Both the position numbers and the translations under genes were made by a program. Below the pieces are notes generated by a model. That model was not told the DNA's origin. It searched no databases and worked only from the letters and a program-made list of their open reading frames with translations. Shown one piece after another: positions 8,756 through 17,117 of a DNA stretch of 38,373 nt. Source of the stretch: Schleiferilactobacillus harbinensis DSM 16991. GTDB taxonomy: Bacteria > Bacillota > Bacilli > Lactobacillales > Lactobacillaceae. How positions within the stretch are numbered: position 1 is the first letter of the stretch; each line of letters begins with the position of its first letter. The stretch is taken from contig NZ_AUEH01000028.1 of NCBI RefSeq assembly GCF_000425885.1, positions 1-38,373 on the forward strand. Reading direction: 5' to 3'.

Positions 8756-9463
8756 TCAAACCGCCGCCGCGCGGATTTTCTGCACGCCGCTGGCATCCAG
8801 CTTTTGCAAAACACCATCGCGCATTTCATAAACAGTATCGACCGTATCCAGCAACCGGGTGTCGTGGGTGATCATCACCACGCCCCGGTTCATTTTGTGG
8901 GCAATAGTGGCCAGCAGTTCGGTGACCTGTAAAGCCCGGCTGGTATCCAGACTGGCGGTGGGTTCGTCGGCCAGGATGATCGGCGGGTCGTTATACAGCG
9001 CTCGGGCGATAGCCACCCGCTGCCGTTCGCCGCCGGAGAGTTCCGCCGGGTAGCTGCGGGCCAAGTCGGTAATGCCCAGCATAGTGAACAGCGAATCCAT
9101 CGACATGTCGTGCTGCTTGTGGTGGTTGAAGCGGTCCACCAGGGCTAATTGATCCTTCACGGTGAGGAAGGGAATCAGGTTGCTGCCCTGGAGCATGAAG
9201 CCGAAGGTGTTGAAGCGCAGGTCGGTGCGCTGGTGTTCGCTGTAATTGGTGGTATCCTCCCCGTTGATTAGGACCTGGCCGCTGGTGGGCTGCTGCAGGC
9301 TGCCCATGATCGTCAGCAGCGTAGTTTTACCCGAGCCGGACGGACCGATGACTGTGGCAAACTCGCCTGGCGATAATGTGAAGTCGGTGGGATGCAGGGC
9401 CGTGACCGCAGTGTGGCCGCTGCCGTAAACTTTGGTCACTTGTTTCAAATCAACTAATGCCAT
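8756..9463 (-). CDS. ABC transporter ATP-binding protein, MacB/DevA-like
   Basis: This is the ATPase of an export-type or mechanotransmission ABC transporter with an FtsX-like permease. It is 235 aa, with Walker [10 protein letters not shown] (40-48), signature LSGGERQ (from 142), Walker [14 protein letters not shown] and the switch His in VMITHD. It begins 2 bp after the permease stop codon, so the two are co-transcribed and probably translationally coupled. The substrate is unknown; small ABC pairs of this kind next to a TetR gene often export lipophilic or toxic compounds. Confidence 0.92.
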   Translation of the reverse strand: MALVDLKQVTKVYGSGHTAVTALHPTDFTLSPGEFATVIGPSGSGKTTLLTIMGSLQQPTSGQVLINGEDTTNYSEHQRTDLRFNTFGFMLQGSNLIPFLTVKDQLALVDRFNHHKQHDMSMDSLFTMLGITDLARSYPAELSGGERQRVAIARALYNDPPIILADEPTASLDTSRALQVTELLATIAHKMNRGVVMITHDTRLLDTVDTVYEMRDGVLQKLDASGVQKIRAAAV

Positions 9464-9465
9464 GA

Positions 9466-10524
9466 TTATTCGCCTCCAATAGCTTCCAGCGGGTCGATGT
9501 GCAGGATCCGGCGCAGGGAGAATAGACCGCCCACGAGGGACATCACGATCAAGGCCGCGGTGATGATCGCCAGCAGCAGGGGATCGGAATAGAACGGAAT
9601 CGTTTTAGGCAGCCACAGCGCTGTCAGGGCCAATAGGCCGATCCCAATACCCACTCCGACGACGGCCAGGACCAGGATCTGCCAGAACAAGGCCGCGACG
9701 ATGGCACTGGTGCGGATTCCTTGGGCGCGCATGACGCCGTACATGCCGATTTTTTGAATCGTCAGGATATACATGAAGATCCCGATGATCAACAGTGTAA
9801 TACCGATCATCGCCCCAATCATCAGCATGAAAGTCATCGTTTGGGCCGTGTAGCCGGGGATGTTGGTGATCAGCGCCGCTTTGGTTACCTGTTCCGTGTT
9901 TTTCGGCAGGTTCTTCAGCTTTTTTGGACTGACAACAGCTGACACGTTAGCAATTTGTTTTTGCCCGAATTTGATTTGCCGATATGTGGCTAAACTCGTG
10001 TAGAATACAGGTACAGTGGCAAACCGGCGGTCGTGGGTCAGCCCGACGATGCGGTATTTTTGCGTACTGCCATTCAGCGTGATCCGGTCCCCTTGTTTGA
10101 CGCCGTAGTAGGTCACGCTGTCGTCGGCCAGCACTTCGCTGTTCTTCGCCGGCAGCCGACCGCTGGTCACCTTGGGGCGTAAGCGGCCGTCAAGGTTGAT
10201 ACCGAAAATGTTGCTGTTCATCTTCTTATTGGTCGTTGGGTTTTCCGCCACCACGGTCATTTGGCCGAGCAGGCTCGTGCCTTTTTTCGCCGCATCGGTA
10301 TACTGATCTTTGGTCAGCACCGAGCTGAGCAGGTTCTTGTTGGCATACTTGGACATGAGCACGTAATTCCCCGGCAGCGCGTCGATTGCGGTCCGGTTAT
10401 TCCGGGCCAGACCAGTGGCTAGACCAGTGAGGAAAAACACCAGGTAAGAAATGAGCACAAAGGTCACGATCACTAGCAGGTAGCGGGCTTTATTGTGCAT
10501 AATTTCTTTAATTGCCAGAAACAT
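9466..10524 (-). CDS. ABC transporter permease, FtsX/DevC-like
   Basis: This is the membrane subunit partnering the adjacent ATPase. The ATG at 10524 (352 aa) has GGAGG 8 nt upstream; five extra codons to 10539 are not needed. The protein has one N-terminal membrane helix (about residues 14-37), a large extracytoplasmic domain of about 200 residues (MacB-PCD-like), and three C-terminal helices, the classical FtsX layout. It ends HIDPLEAIGGE, the coupling-helix signature of MacB/FtsX permeases. Regulation is probably by the divergent TetR protein through the palindrome overlapping the promoter. Confidence 0.9.
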   Translation of the reverse strand: MFLAIKEIMHNKARYLLVIVTFVLISYLVFFLTGLATGLARNNRTAIDALPGNYVLMSKYANKNLLSSVLTKDQYTDAAKKGTSLLGQMTVVAENPTTNKKMNSNIFGINLDGRLRPKVTSGRLPAKNSEVLADDSVTYYGVKQGDRITLNGSTQKYRIVGLTHDRRFATVPVFYTSLATYRQIKFGQKQIANVSAVVSPKKLKNLPKNTEQVTKAALITNIPGYTAQTMTFMLMIGAMIGITLLIIGIFMYILTIQKIGMYGVMRAQGIRTSAIVAALFWQILVLAVVGVGIGIGLLALTALWLPKTIPFYSDPLLLAIITAALIVMSLVGGLFSLRRILHIDPLEAIGGE

Positions 10525-10555
10525 AGGGCAGACCTCCAATCTCTTGTGTGGGCCT

Positions 10556-10585
10556 ATTATACCACCTCATTTATCGGTTGATAAA
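10556..10585 (-). promoter_or_regulatory. ABC-operon promoter with TetR operator candidate
   Basis: TTTATC-GGTT-GATAAA (10570-10585) is a perfect inverted repeat in the divergent gap. On the minus strand a -10 TATAAT (complement of 10556-10561) lies so that the -35 region falls inside the palindrome. This placement fits repression by the neighbouring TetR protein. Confidence 0.6.
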
Positions 10586-10605
10586 CGAAAAGGACTGAAA
10601 AATAA

Positions 10606-11184
10606 TTGAACTTACGAGAAAAGCAAAAACAGGACACGATGCAGAAAATCCTGCGCGCGGCCCAAGCCTTATTCATGACCCAGGGTTACACCAGCGTCAC
10701 CACCCGGGCCATCGCGGAAGCCGCCGATGTGCGGCAGCCTTTGATTTATCATTATTTCGGTACCAAGGAGAAACTCTATCTCACTGTCGTGATGCACGTC
10801 AGTGACGCCATGGCCGCCCTGATCACTAAGGCTACCGCTGGGTCGGCGAGTTTTGCCGTCAAGCTGCAGCGGCTGGGCCATCAGCTCACCAATCAAGACC
10901 CGATGGATCTGCAATTGGTGCTGCATGATGTATTTCAAATGGGGCCGGCTGTCCGGCAAACCGTTGTCGCTGCTTGGGAAAAGGGATTTTTACTGCCGCT
11001 GGATGCTTTTTTTGCCGCCTACCGGGCGCAGCTGCAGCCGGCTTATGCCATTCGGGATATTACCCTCTATTTTCTAACCATCCTGTCGGCTTTTTTGCCC
11101 ATGCCCGCCATGCGTCAGCGTTCTGGCCGGCTGACACTGGACACGGCGCTGGTCATGTTCCGTACCGGCGTGGAGACTGTTTGA
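10606..11184 (+). CDS. TetR-family transcriptional regulator
   Basis: This is a one-component repressor of 192 aa, starting at a TTG with AAAGGA about 10 nt upstream. The N-terminal HTH (about residues 12-58) is typical: ILRAAQALFMTQGYTSVTTRAIAEAADVRQPLIYHYFGTKEKL in its recognisable elements (AAQALF, TTRAIA, YHYFGTKEKL). The C-terminal ligand-binding region is variable, as usual. It is divergent from the ABC transporter genes, so control of that operon is the likely job. The ligand cannot be told. Confidence 0.88.
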   Translation: MNLREKQKQDTMQKILRAAQALFMTQGYTSVTTRAIAEAADVRQPLIYHYFGTKEKLYLTVVMHVSDAMAALITKATAGSASFAVKLQRLGHQLTNQDPMDLQLVLHDVFQMGPAVRQTVVAAWEKGFLLPLDAFFAAYRAQLQPAYAIRDITLYFLTILSAFLPMPAMRQRSGRLTLDTALVMFRTGVETV

Positions 11185-11193
11185 AGGAACTGG

Positions 11194-11220
11194 TATAATG
11201 AGGACAATTTACTCATTATA
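11194..11220 (+). promoter_or_regulatory. Extended -10 promoter inside a perfect 9-9-9 inverted repeat
   Basis: TATAATGAG (11194-11202) and CTCATTATA (11212-11220) are perfect inverted repeats separated by 9 bp. The left arm starts with a -10 box preceded by TGG (extended -10). The geometry is that of an operator over the promoter of the HAD phosphatase gene; the sequence is not CIRCE. Confidence 0.6.
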
Positions 11221-11235
11221 GAAAGCGGGACGCAT

Positions 11236-11904
11236 GTGACACAACTTTTCTTCGATTTTGACGGTACGATTGCTAACTCTGAGCAAGGCATCGTGGCCGG
11301 TATTAAATACTTTGTCAAAAAAATGCAGTTGACGCCGTTGACCAATGATCAGTATCGGTTGTTTATCGGGCCAACGCTGAGCGCCAGTATGCATCAGTTT
11401 TACCCGACTTTAGATAACACGGCGGTGAAGCAAGCAATTGATTTGTATCAGGAGTATTATGCCGATCAGGGCATCTTTGAAATGCAGATTTATCCTGGCG
11501 TGATTCCAGTTTTGCAGCAGTTGCACGCAGCGGGCTTCACCATGAATGTGGCTTCCACGAAGCCGGAAGCGATGATTGACCGAATCGTCCAGCATTTTGA
11601 TTTGAATCCTTATTTCAGCGGGCTTTACGGTGCCACGATGGACGAATCCATCCGCAGTTCGAAGACTGACGTATTGGCCTATGCGTTGAAAGAAGCAGAC
11701 GCGGCAGCCAGCAACAGCATCATGATCGGTGACCGCAACACGGATATGATCGGCGGTCGCGCTAACGGTGTGCCGACGATCGGCGTGCTGTATGGGTTCG
11801 GCGATCGGTCGGAGCTCAGCGCAGCGGGGGCGAACGTGATCGTGAGCCAGCCGCGGGATATTCCGGCGGGGATTGAAGAGATTTTGGTCGGCAGCGTGAA
11901 ATAA
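11236..11904 (+). CDS. HAD-superfamily hydrolase, phosphoglycolate-phosphatase-like
   Basis: This is a probable small-molecule phosphatase of 222 aa, starting at GTG 11236; the overlapping ATG at 11234 is out of frame and followed at once by TGA. The nucleophile motif is FDFDGTIANS near the N-terminus, motif II includes ASTKPE, and motif III/IV is MIGDRNTDMIGG. An alpha-helical cap lies between motifs I and II, as in the Gph/PpaX group. The real substrate is not predictable. The gene has its own promoter within an inverted repeat. Confidence 0.88.
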   Translation: MTQLFFDFDGTIANSEQGIVAGIKYFVKKMQLTPLTNDQYRLFIGPTLSASMHQFYPTLDNTAVKQAIDLYQEYYADQGIFEMQIYPGVIPVLQQLHAAGFTMNVASTKPEAMIDRIVQHFDLNPYFSGLYGATMDESIRSSKTDVLAYALKEADAAASNSIMIGDRNTDMIGGRANGVPTIGVLYGFGDRSELSAAGANVIVSQPRDIPAGIEEILVGSVK

Positions 11905-11935
11905 CCGCGTTCCGCCTCCAAAAAAATGAAAACAG

Positions 11936-11964
11936 TTGACCCCCAGCCCAATCCGGGCTAAACT
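11936..11964 (+). promoter_or_regulatory. Sigma-A promoter of the TPP riboswitch/ykoEDC transcript
   Basis: -35 TTGACC (11936-11941) and -10 TAAACT (11959-11964) are 17 bp apart. The start of transcription would fall near 11971, just before the aptamer. Confidence 0.75.
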
Positions 11965-11977
11965 GTAGCCAATTGAA

Positions 11978-12052
11978 ACGAGCTGGGGTGCCATTAGTGG
12001 CTGAGAGAAACCCATGAACCTGATCTGGATAATGCCAGCGGAGGGAGCTCAT
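11978..12052 (+). ncRNA. TPP riboswitch (THI-box)
   Basis: The conserved elements are in order: closing arm GAGCT, GGGGTGCC, GGCTGAGA, ACCC, GAACCTGATCTGGATAATGC, CAGCGGAGGGAGCTC, where GAGCT/AGCTC form P1. It lies between the promoter and ykoE and is followed by a terminator, so TPP binding should stop transcription of the thiamine-precursor transporter. Confidence 0.96.
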
Positions 12053-12070
12053 GTTATTCTTTTTGCCATT

Positions 12071-12103
12071 CGGTCTTTCTCTCGGCGAGAAAGACCGTTT
12101 TTT
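12071..12103 (+). terminator. Expression-platform terminator of the TPP riboswitch
   Basis: An 11-bp stem CGGTCTTTCTC / GAGAAAGACCG (12071-12081 with 12087-12097) is followed by six Ts. It lies 19 nt after the aptamer and 41 nt before ykoE. Confidence 0.92.
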
Positions 12104-12144
12104 ATCTCCCAATCGTTTCAAAAAACACAGGGAGTGATTATTTT

Positions 12145-12720
12145 ATGCAACATGCAAATAGCCAAGTTGCCCAAGTGAATCCAGTCCGCTGGACCATTCG
12201 GGACGTTATCTTTTTAGCCCTCATCGGTGTTTTCTTCGGCATTATTTATCAACTGTGGAGCTATGTGTATTACGCCCTGGCCGCGACGCCGCTGAAGCCC
12301 TACGCCAACGATATGACCATCGGCGTATGGATCATGGCCGGTCCCTTAGCCGGTGTCCTGCTGCGCAAAGTCGGTGCGTCGGTGATCGGTGAATTACTGG
12401 CCGCCGCGGTGGAAATGATGCTGTTCTCCAGCTGGGGGGCTGCCGACCTGATTTCCGGTTTCATTCAGGGTATCGGCAACGAACTGGGCTTCGCCGCCAC
12501 CGGCTACAAGAATTGGGATAAATTAGGCCTGCTCATGTCCACCATCGGGGCTACCATCGTCACCTTCGCCTGGGATTGGTTCCAAAGCGGCTACAAGGCC
12601 TATACCCCAACCATGAACATTACCTTGCTCATCATTCGCTTTGTCTCCATCGGTTTCTTCTCCGGCGTGCTGGTTTACTGGATCAGACAATTGGTGGCCA
12701 AGACAGGATTGTTGAAGTAA
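12145..12720 (+). CDS. ykoE: YkoE, substrate-binding membrane subunit of the thiamine-precursor (HMP) ECF transporter
   Basis: This is the S-component of an energy-coupling-factor transporter for hydroxymethylpyrimidine or thiamine derivatives. The protein is 191 aa with five to six predicted helices; the sequence IRDVIFLALIGVFFGI near the N-terminus and GELLAAAVEMML are characteristic of YkoE. The ATG at 12145 has AGGGAG upstream. The TPP riboswitch directly upstream supports the substrate call. ykoD starts immediately after the stop codon. Confidence 0.95.
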   Translation: MQHANSQVAQVNPVRWTIRDVIFLALIGVFFGIIYQLWSYVYYALAATPLKPYANDMTIGVWIMAGPLAGVLLRKVGASVIGELLAAAVEMMLFSSWGAADLISGFIQGIGNELGFAATGYKNWDKLGLLMSTIGATIVTFAWDWFQSGYKAYTPTMNITLLIIRFVSIGFFSGVLVYWIRQLVAKTGLLK

Positions 12721-14130
12721 ATGGACCACTTTGCTGTAACCAATTTGACGTTTGCCTACGCTGAAGATGCGCCGCCGATTTTTCAAGAGCTGACCTTTGC
12801 CCCGGAACCGGGGACCTTCAACCTGCTGACGGGGCCCTCCGGCAGCGGCAAGTCGACGCTGCTGAAACTGTTAGCCGGGTTGTATCCGCAATACGGCGGC
12901 GTTATTCAGTCCGGCCAAGTGACGGTGAACGATACCGAGATCAGCACGCTGCAGCCTTTCCAGCGGGCGGCGCACGTGGCGATGCTGTTTCAAAATCCCA
13001 GTCGGCAGTTTGCCATGCGCACGGTGCTGGAACAGTTGCAGTTTGCCCTGGCTAATTTACAACTGAGTCCGCCAGAAATCGACCGGCGCATTCAAACGGT
13101 GCTCACCGATCTGCACTTGACGCAATTCACCCACCGGGCGCTGGAAACGCTGTCCGGCGGCGAGCAGCAGCGGGTCGCCCTGGCCAGTGTATTAGCCCTG
13201 GGCAGCTCACTGATTCTTTTGGATGAGCCCTTTGCCAATGTCGACGCGGCGGGGCGAACGCAATTATTGGCCGACCTCAAAACCTTGCAGCGCACCCAGC
13301 ATAAGACGATCATCCTCGCCGACCATGACCTGTCCGGTTACGCCGGCTTAGTGGATCAACTGTACCACGTTGACGGCACCCAGCGTACGCTGCTTCAGGA
13401 ATCACCGGCCGCGCTGCCGGCAACGACCCCCGCGACCCCCGTTCAGGGCCAGCCGCTGACCACGGGGCCCCTGGCGTGGCATGACCTAAGCCTCACCGTC
13501 GGGGACCGGCCGCTGATTACGGCCGCGCAGTTCACGTTGCCCGCTAGCCAGCTGGGACTGCTGTCTGGTGACAATGGGGCCGGCAAATCCACACTGTTCG
13601 CCGCCCTGACCCGCCAGCGCCGCTATGCCGGTGACATACGTTACCAAGACCGGCCCGCCAAGCAGTACAAGCTGAAGCAATGGGCCCTGCAGGTGGCAGA
13701 AGTGTATCAAAACAGCCCGGATCAGTTCATCCGGATCCAAGCCAGCGATGAATTGGCCTTGTCTGCTCAACACAGTCTGCACCCGACGTACTGGACTGCG
13801 GAACGGATCGCCCAGGCGGCAGCCCGGCTGAATCTGGCGGCTGTTTTGGACCACGTCAGTTACGCCTTGTCTGGCGGCCAGCAAAAGAAGCTGCAGGTTT
13901 TGAGCATGCTGATCATGGGCCAGCCAGTGCTGCTGCTGGACGAACCCTTTGCCGGCCTGGATCAGGCATCGCTGCAAGCAGTCCTGACTCTCTTGCAGCA
14001 GACCATCCATGACTTGCAGCTCAGTGCGCTGGTGGTTTCCCATCAACGGCAAGGCGTCGTCTCGTTCATGGATTACGAATTGCATTTGGCTGACCAGCAA
14101 CTGCAGCTGATCGCCGGGGAGGCGGCTTGA
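12721..14130 (+). CDS. ykoD: YkoD, duplicated ABC ATPase of the thiamine-precursor ECF transporter
   Basis: This single chain of 469 aa carries two ATPase domains, replacing the EcfA/EcfA' pair. Domain 1 has Walker A GPSGSGKST (38-46), signature LSGGEQQ and LILLDEPFANVD. Domain 2, from about residue 245, has Walker A GDNGAGKST, signature ALSGGQQKK and VLLLDEPFAGLD. Both halves look complete. The ATG abuts the ykoE stop codon with no evident ribosome site of its own, so translation is probably coupled. It overlaps ykoC by 1 bp. Confidence 0.95.
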   Translation: MDHFAVTNLTFAYAEDAPPIFQELTFAPEPGTFNLLTGPSGSGKSTLLKLLAGLYPQYGGVIQSGQVTVNDTEISTLQPFQRAAHVAMLFQNPSRQFAMRTVLEQLQFALANLQLSPPEIDRRIQTVLTDLHLTQFTHRALETLSGGEQQRVALASVLALGSSLILLDEPFANVDAAGRTQLLADLKTLQRTQHKTIILADHDLSGYAGLVDQLYHVDGTQRTLLQESPAALPATTPATPVQGQPLTTGPLAWHDLSLTVGDRPLITAAQFTLPASQLGLLSGDNGAGKSTLFAALTRQRRYAGDIRYQDRPAKQYKLKQWALQVAEVYQNSPDQFIRIQASDELALSAQHSLHPTYWTAERIAQAAARLNLAAVLDHVSYALSGGQQKKLQVLSMLIMGQPVLLLDEPFAGLDQASLQAVLTLLQQTIHDLQLSALVVSHQRQGVVSFMDYELHLADQQLQLIAGEAA

Positions 14131-14819
14131 TGACTCAAACTGCAGATACGCCCCGCGGACTGAACGCGGCAACATTAACGCTGATCATGATCGGTATCGG
14201 GTTCCCGCTGACCTTCGCCCAGAGCGTATGGCTGAACACCATCGTCGCTGGTCTGGGACTGCTCTATCTCATTGCGCTGCGTGTTTCCTGGCGCAAGGTG
14301 AGCCTCATTTTGCTCATCGCCCTGCCCCTGGCCTTCGGCAGCTGGATTTCGTTCTGGTTTTTCGGCACCGTCGACCGCTGGCACCTGGCCTGGATGTACG
14401 GCAGCCGGGTGTACGCTTATCTACTGCTGGGGATGATCGTCACCATGACCGTCAGCACCCAGCGCTGGCTGGTCAGCCTGCACCTGCACTTTCATTTGCC
14501 TAATGCCTTTGTCTTCGGCTTGCTGGGCGCGCTGAATATGGCCGATCGCGTGCGCCATGAATTCCGCCGAATCCAGTATTCCGCCCTGATGCGCGGCGAG
14601 AATCTGCGCCTGTGGAACCCCCTGCTGTACCTGCGCATCGTCTTAGTTTCCCTGAATTGGTCCAACGATTTAGCCGAAGCAATGACGTCCCAGGGATTTA
14701 CTGAAAACGCCCCGCGTACCGAACTCATTGCCGACCCCATGCCGGCGTGGCAGTGGGGTCTGGCGGGCGGCCTGATCGTCATTTACTGCGCCGCCGCATT
14801 CGGTCTCCGGCCGTGGTAA
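14130..14819 (+). CDS. ykoC: YkoC, transmembrane T-component of the thiamine-precursor ECF transporter
   Basis: This EcfT-like energy-coupling membrane protein is 229 aa with about five helices. The ATG at 14130 overlaps the ykoD TGA (TTGATGA), with GGGGAGG at 14116-14122. The coupling motifs are visible: ALMRGE near residue 150 (the first Ala-Arg-Gly type motif) and EAMTSQGF near residue 187. It completes ykoEDC; no thiamine kinase or thi biosynthetic gene follows. Confidence 0.94.
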   Translation: MTQTADTPRGLNAATLTLIMIGIGFPLTFAQSVWLNTIVAGLGLLYLIALRVSWRKVSLILLIALPLAFGSWISFWFFGTVDRWHLAWMYGSRVYAYLLLGMIVTMTVSTQRWLVSLHLHFHLPNAFVFGLLGALNMADRVRHEFRRIQYSALMRGENLRLWNPLLYLRIVLVSLNWSNDLAEAMTSQGFTENAPRTELIADPMPAWQWGLAGGLIVIYCAAAFGLRPW

Positions 14820-14856
14820 TCATTTCTCGGTTGCGTGAGAAAATTTTCACACTGCC

Positions 14857-14885
14857 TTGCAACGCTTGCGGATATGTGGCACAAT
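14857..14885 (+). promoter_or_regulatory. Probable promoter of the MFS gene
   Basis: TTGCAA (14857-14862) and CACAAT (14880-14885) are 17 bp apart. A short TTTCTC/GAGAAA hairpin with a TTTT tail just before (14823-14845) may weakly end the ykoEDC transcript. Confidence 0.5.
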
Positions 14886-14962
14886 CATTGTCAAGCAATC
14901 TGTGCAAACAGTGCGCCAATAAATAACGCATGTCAGTGAGCATGCATTTGGAGGCCAATACC

Positions 14963-16222
14963 GTGGAATCATACAACACTAAAAGTACAAACTTAACCCG
15001 CAATCAGAAACGGACCATCGTTTCGACTAGTGCGGGTTTTGCTTTGGAAAATATGGATGTCATGTTCTTATCTTTTGCCCTGGCACCAATGATCGCCAGC
15101 TTACATATCAGTGGCGCTGAGGCCGGGCTCATTTCTTCGATCACCAACCTTGGAATGCTGGTGGGCGGAGTGATTTTCGGGTTATTAGGGGATCGTATCG
15201 GACGGGTGAAGACCTTCTCGCATACGATCTTTATTTTTGCCTTTGCCACGGCGGCCATGTTCTTTGCGAAAAACATCTGGGTCATCTATATCCTGCGCTT
15301 CATCGCCGGCATCGGCGCTGGTGGCGAGTATGGCGTCGGGATTACCCTGATCGCTGAGAATTTCAAGAAACAGCACGTTGGCCGGATGACCAGCGTGGCC
15401 GCGATTGGCGGTCAAATCGGGGCGATCTTCGCTGCTGTCATGGCGTCCTTGATCATCCCCAACTTCGGTTGGAACGCCCTCTTCCTGGTCGGCCTGGTGC
15501 CTGTTGCCCTGGCCTTCATCGTCCGGGAACACTTGCAGGAAAGCCCGGTTTTCTTAGAGAGTCAGGACACTGCTGAGGGGAAGAAAAAAATCAGTCTGGG
15601 CCAGCTGTTCACCAGCAAGAAGCAGGCGTACCAAACCATCGCTCTGATGTTCATGGTCGTGGTCCAAATTGCCGGTTACTTCGGCTTGATGAACTGGCTG
15701 CCGACGATCATGCAGAAACAACTGGGGATCACCGTATCCGGTTCTTCCATCTGGATGATTGCCACCATCGTCGGCATGTCCATCGGCATGATGACCTTCG
15801 GCAGCATCCTGGACTACCTGGGCCCGCGAATGGCCTATACCATCTTCCTGCTGGGGTCCGCCGTCTCCGTCTTCTTGATTACTTTGGCGGCCAATGAAAT
15901 TACCTTGATCCTCGCCGGTGCCGTATTGGGCTTCTTCTCCAACGGGATGTTCGGCGGTTACGGCGCAATCATTTCCCGCCTGTACCCCACCCACATCCGG
16001 GCTACGGCAAACAACTTGATCGTTAACGTTGGCCGGGCTATCGGCGGGTTCTCCTCCGTCGTCATCGGCTTCCTGATGGATCACTACAACTTGATCACGA
16101 CCATGAGTTTTCTGGCCGTGCTCTACCTGCTGAGCTTCGCCGTGATGTTATCGATTCCTGCCCTGCGTTCCTTGAAGATGCGCAATGCCGCCGACGATGA
16201 AGAAGAAAAGACGGCCGCTTAA
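14963..16222 (+). CDS. MFS transporter, aromatic-acid/sugar-porter-like
   Basis: This secondary transporter is about 419 aa from the GTG at 14963, which has GGAGG 8 nt upstream. Upstream in-frame ATGs at 14930 and 14942 have no ribosome site. Twelve membrane helices are predicted. The loop 2-3 motif is GLLGDRIGRVK, and helix 4 carries RFIAGIGAGGEYGVGITLIAE in its recognisable parts (RFIAGIGAGGEYG), as in the AAHS/SP type carriers for organic acids or aromatic compounds. The C-terminus is charged (DDEEEK). No catabolic genes are adjacent, so the substrate is unknown. Confidence 0.85.
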   Translation: MESYNTKSTNLTRNQKRTIVSTSAGFALENMDVMFLSFALAPMIASLHISGAEAGLISSITNLGMLVGGVIFGLLGDRIGRVKTFSHTIFIFAFATAAMFFAKNIWVIYILRFIAGIGAGGEYGVGITLIAENFKKQHVGRMTSVAAIGGQIGAIFAAVMASLIIPNFGWNALFLVGLVPVALAFIVREHLQESPVFLESQDTAEGKKKISLGQLFTSKKQAYQTIALMFMVVVQIAGYFGLMNWLPTIMQKQLGITVSGSSIWMIATIVGMSIGMMTFGSILDYLGPRMAYTIFLLGSAVSVFLITLAANEITLILAGAVLGFFSNGMFGGYGAIISRLYPTHIRATANNLIVNVGRAIGGFSSVVIGFLMDHYNLITTMSFLAVLYLLSFAVMLSIPALRSLKMRNAADDEEEKTAA

Positions 16223-16239
16223 GCTATTCTAAGTCTCTG

Positions 16240-16274
16240 CTCCGGCTGGTCATTTTGACCGCCGGAGTTTTTTT
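16240..16274 (+). terminator. Terminator after the MFS gene
   Basis: CTCCGGC (16240-16246) pairs with GCCGGAG (16261-16267), and an inner GGTC/GACC extends the stem; seven Ts follow. Confidence 0.92.
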
Positions 16275-16339
16275 CTGCCTTGCACCGCCTGCAATTCCCT
16301 ACTAAACTGGTCATTATCTTGCAGCAAAGGTGGTTACTT

Positions 16340-17104
16340 ATGGCAGATCAGACACATTCCTTCATTGACACGCTCTTGCACCATACATCGATTCGCGCAT
16401 TTCAAGACACTGCTGTTCCGGCAGAGACCCTGCGCACCCTGGAAGATGTGGCTCAGCACACCGCGTCCAGCCAGTACATGCAGCAGTTCACTCTGATTCG
16501 GGTTACGGAGCCTGATTTGCGGCAGAAAATTGCAGCGCTGACGACCCACCAATATATTGCCGGGCCGGGCACGTTCTATGTTTTCGTCGTCGATCAAGCC
16601 CGCAACGTGCGGCTGGCCGACAATCTGCACGCCGCCACGACCCGCCTCACCGACTGGAATGCTTTCTTAGCCGGCGTTTTCGATGCGACGCTGGCTGCTC
16701 AAAATATGGTGGCGGCCGCCGAAAGCACCGGACTGGGTACCGTTTATCTGGGCAGTATCCTGAACGATCCCCAGCAGATGATCGACCTGCTGCACCTGCC
16801 CCGCTATACCTTCCCGCTCCTAGGGCTAATGGTCGGCGTGCCGGCGGACAAGCCAGACGCCAAGCCCCGCCTGCCGCACGCCTTAGTGGTGGGCCGTAAC
16901 GGCTATCCCCAACCGGCCGATACCCCGGCCCTGTGGGACACGTATAATCAGGCCGTGCATACCTACTACGCCGACCGGTCCAGCCAACCCCGGGACACCG
17001 ATTTTGCCCGAATGGTCGTGGCCAACAGCCAAGGAGATCCCCACCACCGGGGCGAAATTGGCCGCATTCTCAAGAGGCAAGGATTCCAACTCCCGCAAAA
17101 ATGA
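16340..17104 (+). CDS. Nitroreductase-family NAD(P)H oxidoreductase (NfrA-like)
   Basis: This is a flavin (FMN) reductase of 254 aa. The ATG at 16340 has AAAGGTGG upstream; the earlier in-frame ATG at 16280 lies in the terminator region and adds residues without family character. The N-terminus HHTSIRAFQD is the FMN-phosphate motif (the S-I-R-x-F pattern), and AAESTGLGTVYLGSI is the conserved middle motif. LLGLMVGVP with a long C-terminal tail is typical of NfrA/FRP-type enzymes, which reduce flavins, quinones or nitro compounds. The GNAT gene follows after 13 bp, so they may be co-transcribed. Confidence 0.88.
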   Translation: MADQTHSFIDTLLHHTSIRAFQDTAVPAETLRTLEDVAQHTASSQYMQQFTLIRVTEPDLRQKIAALTTHQYIAGPGTFYVFVVDQARNVRLADNLHAATTRLTDWNAFLAGVFDATLAAQNMVAAAESTGLGTVYLGSILNDPQQMIDLLHLPRYTFPLLGLMVGVPADKPDAKPRLPHALVVGRNGYPQPADTPALWDTYNQAVHTYYADRSSQPRDTDFARMVVANSQGDPHHRGEIGRILKRQGFQLPQK

Positions 17105-17117
17105 ATCGAGGTTAATG

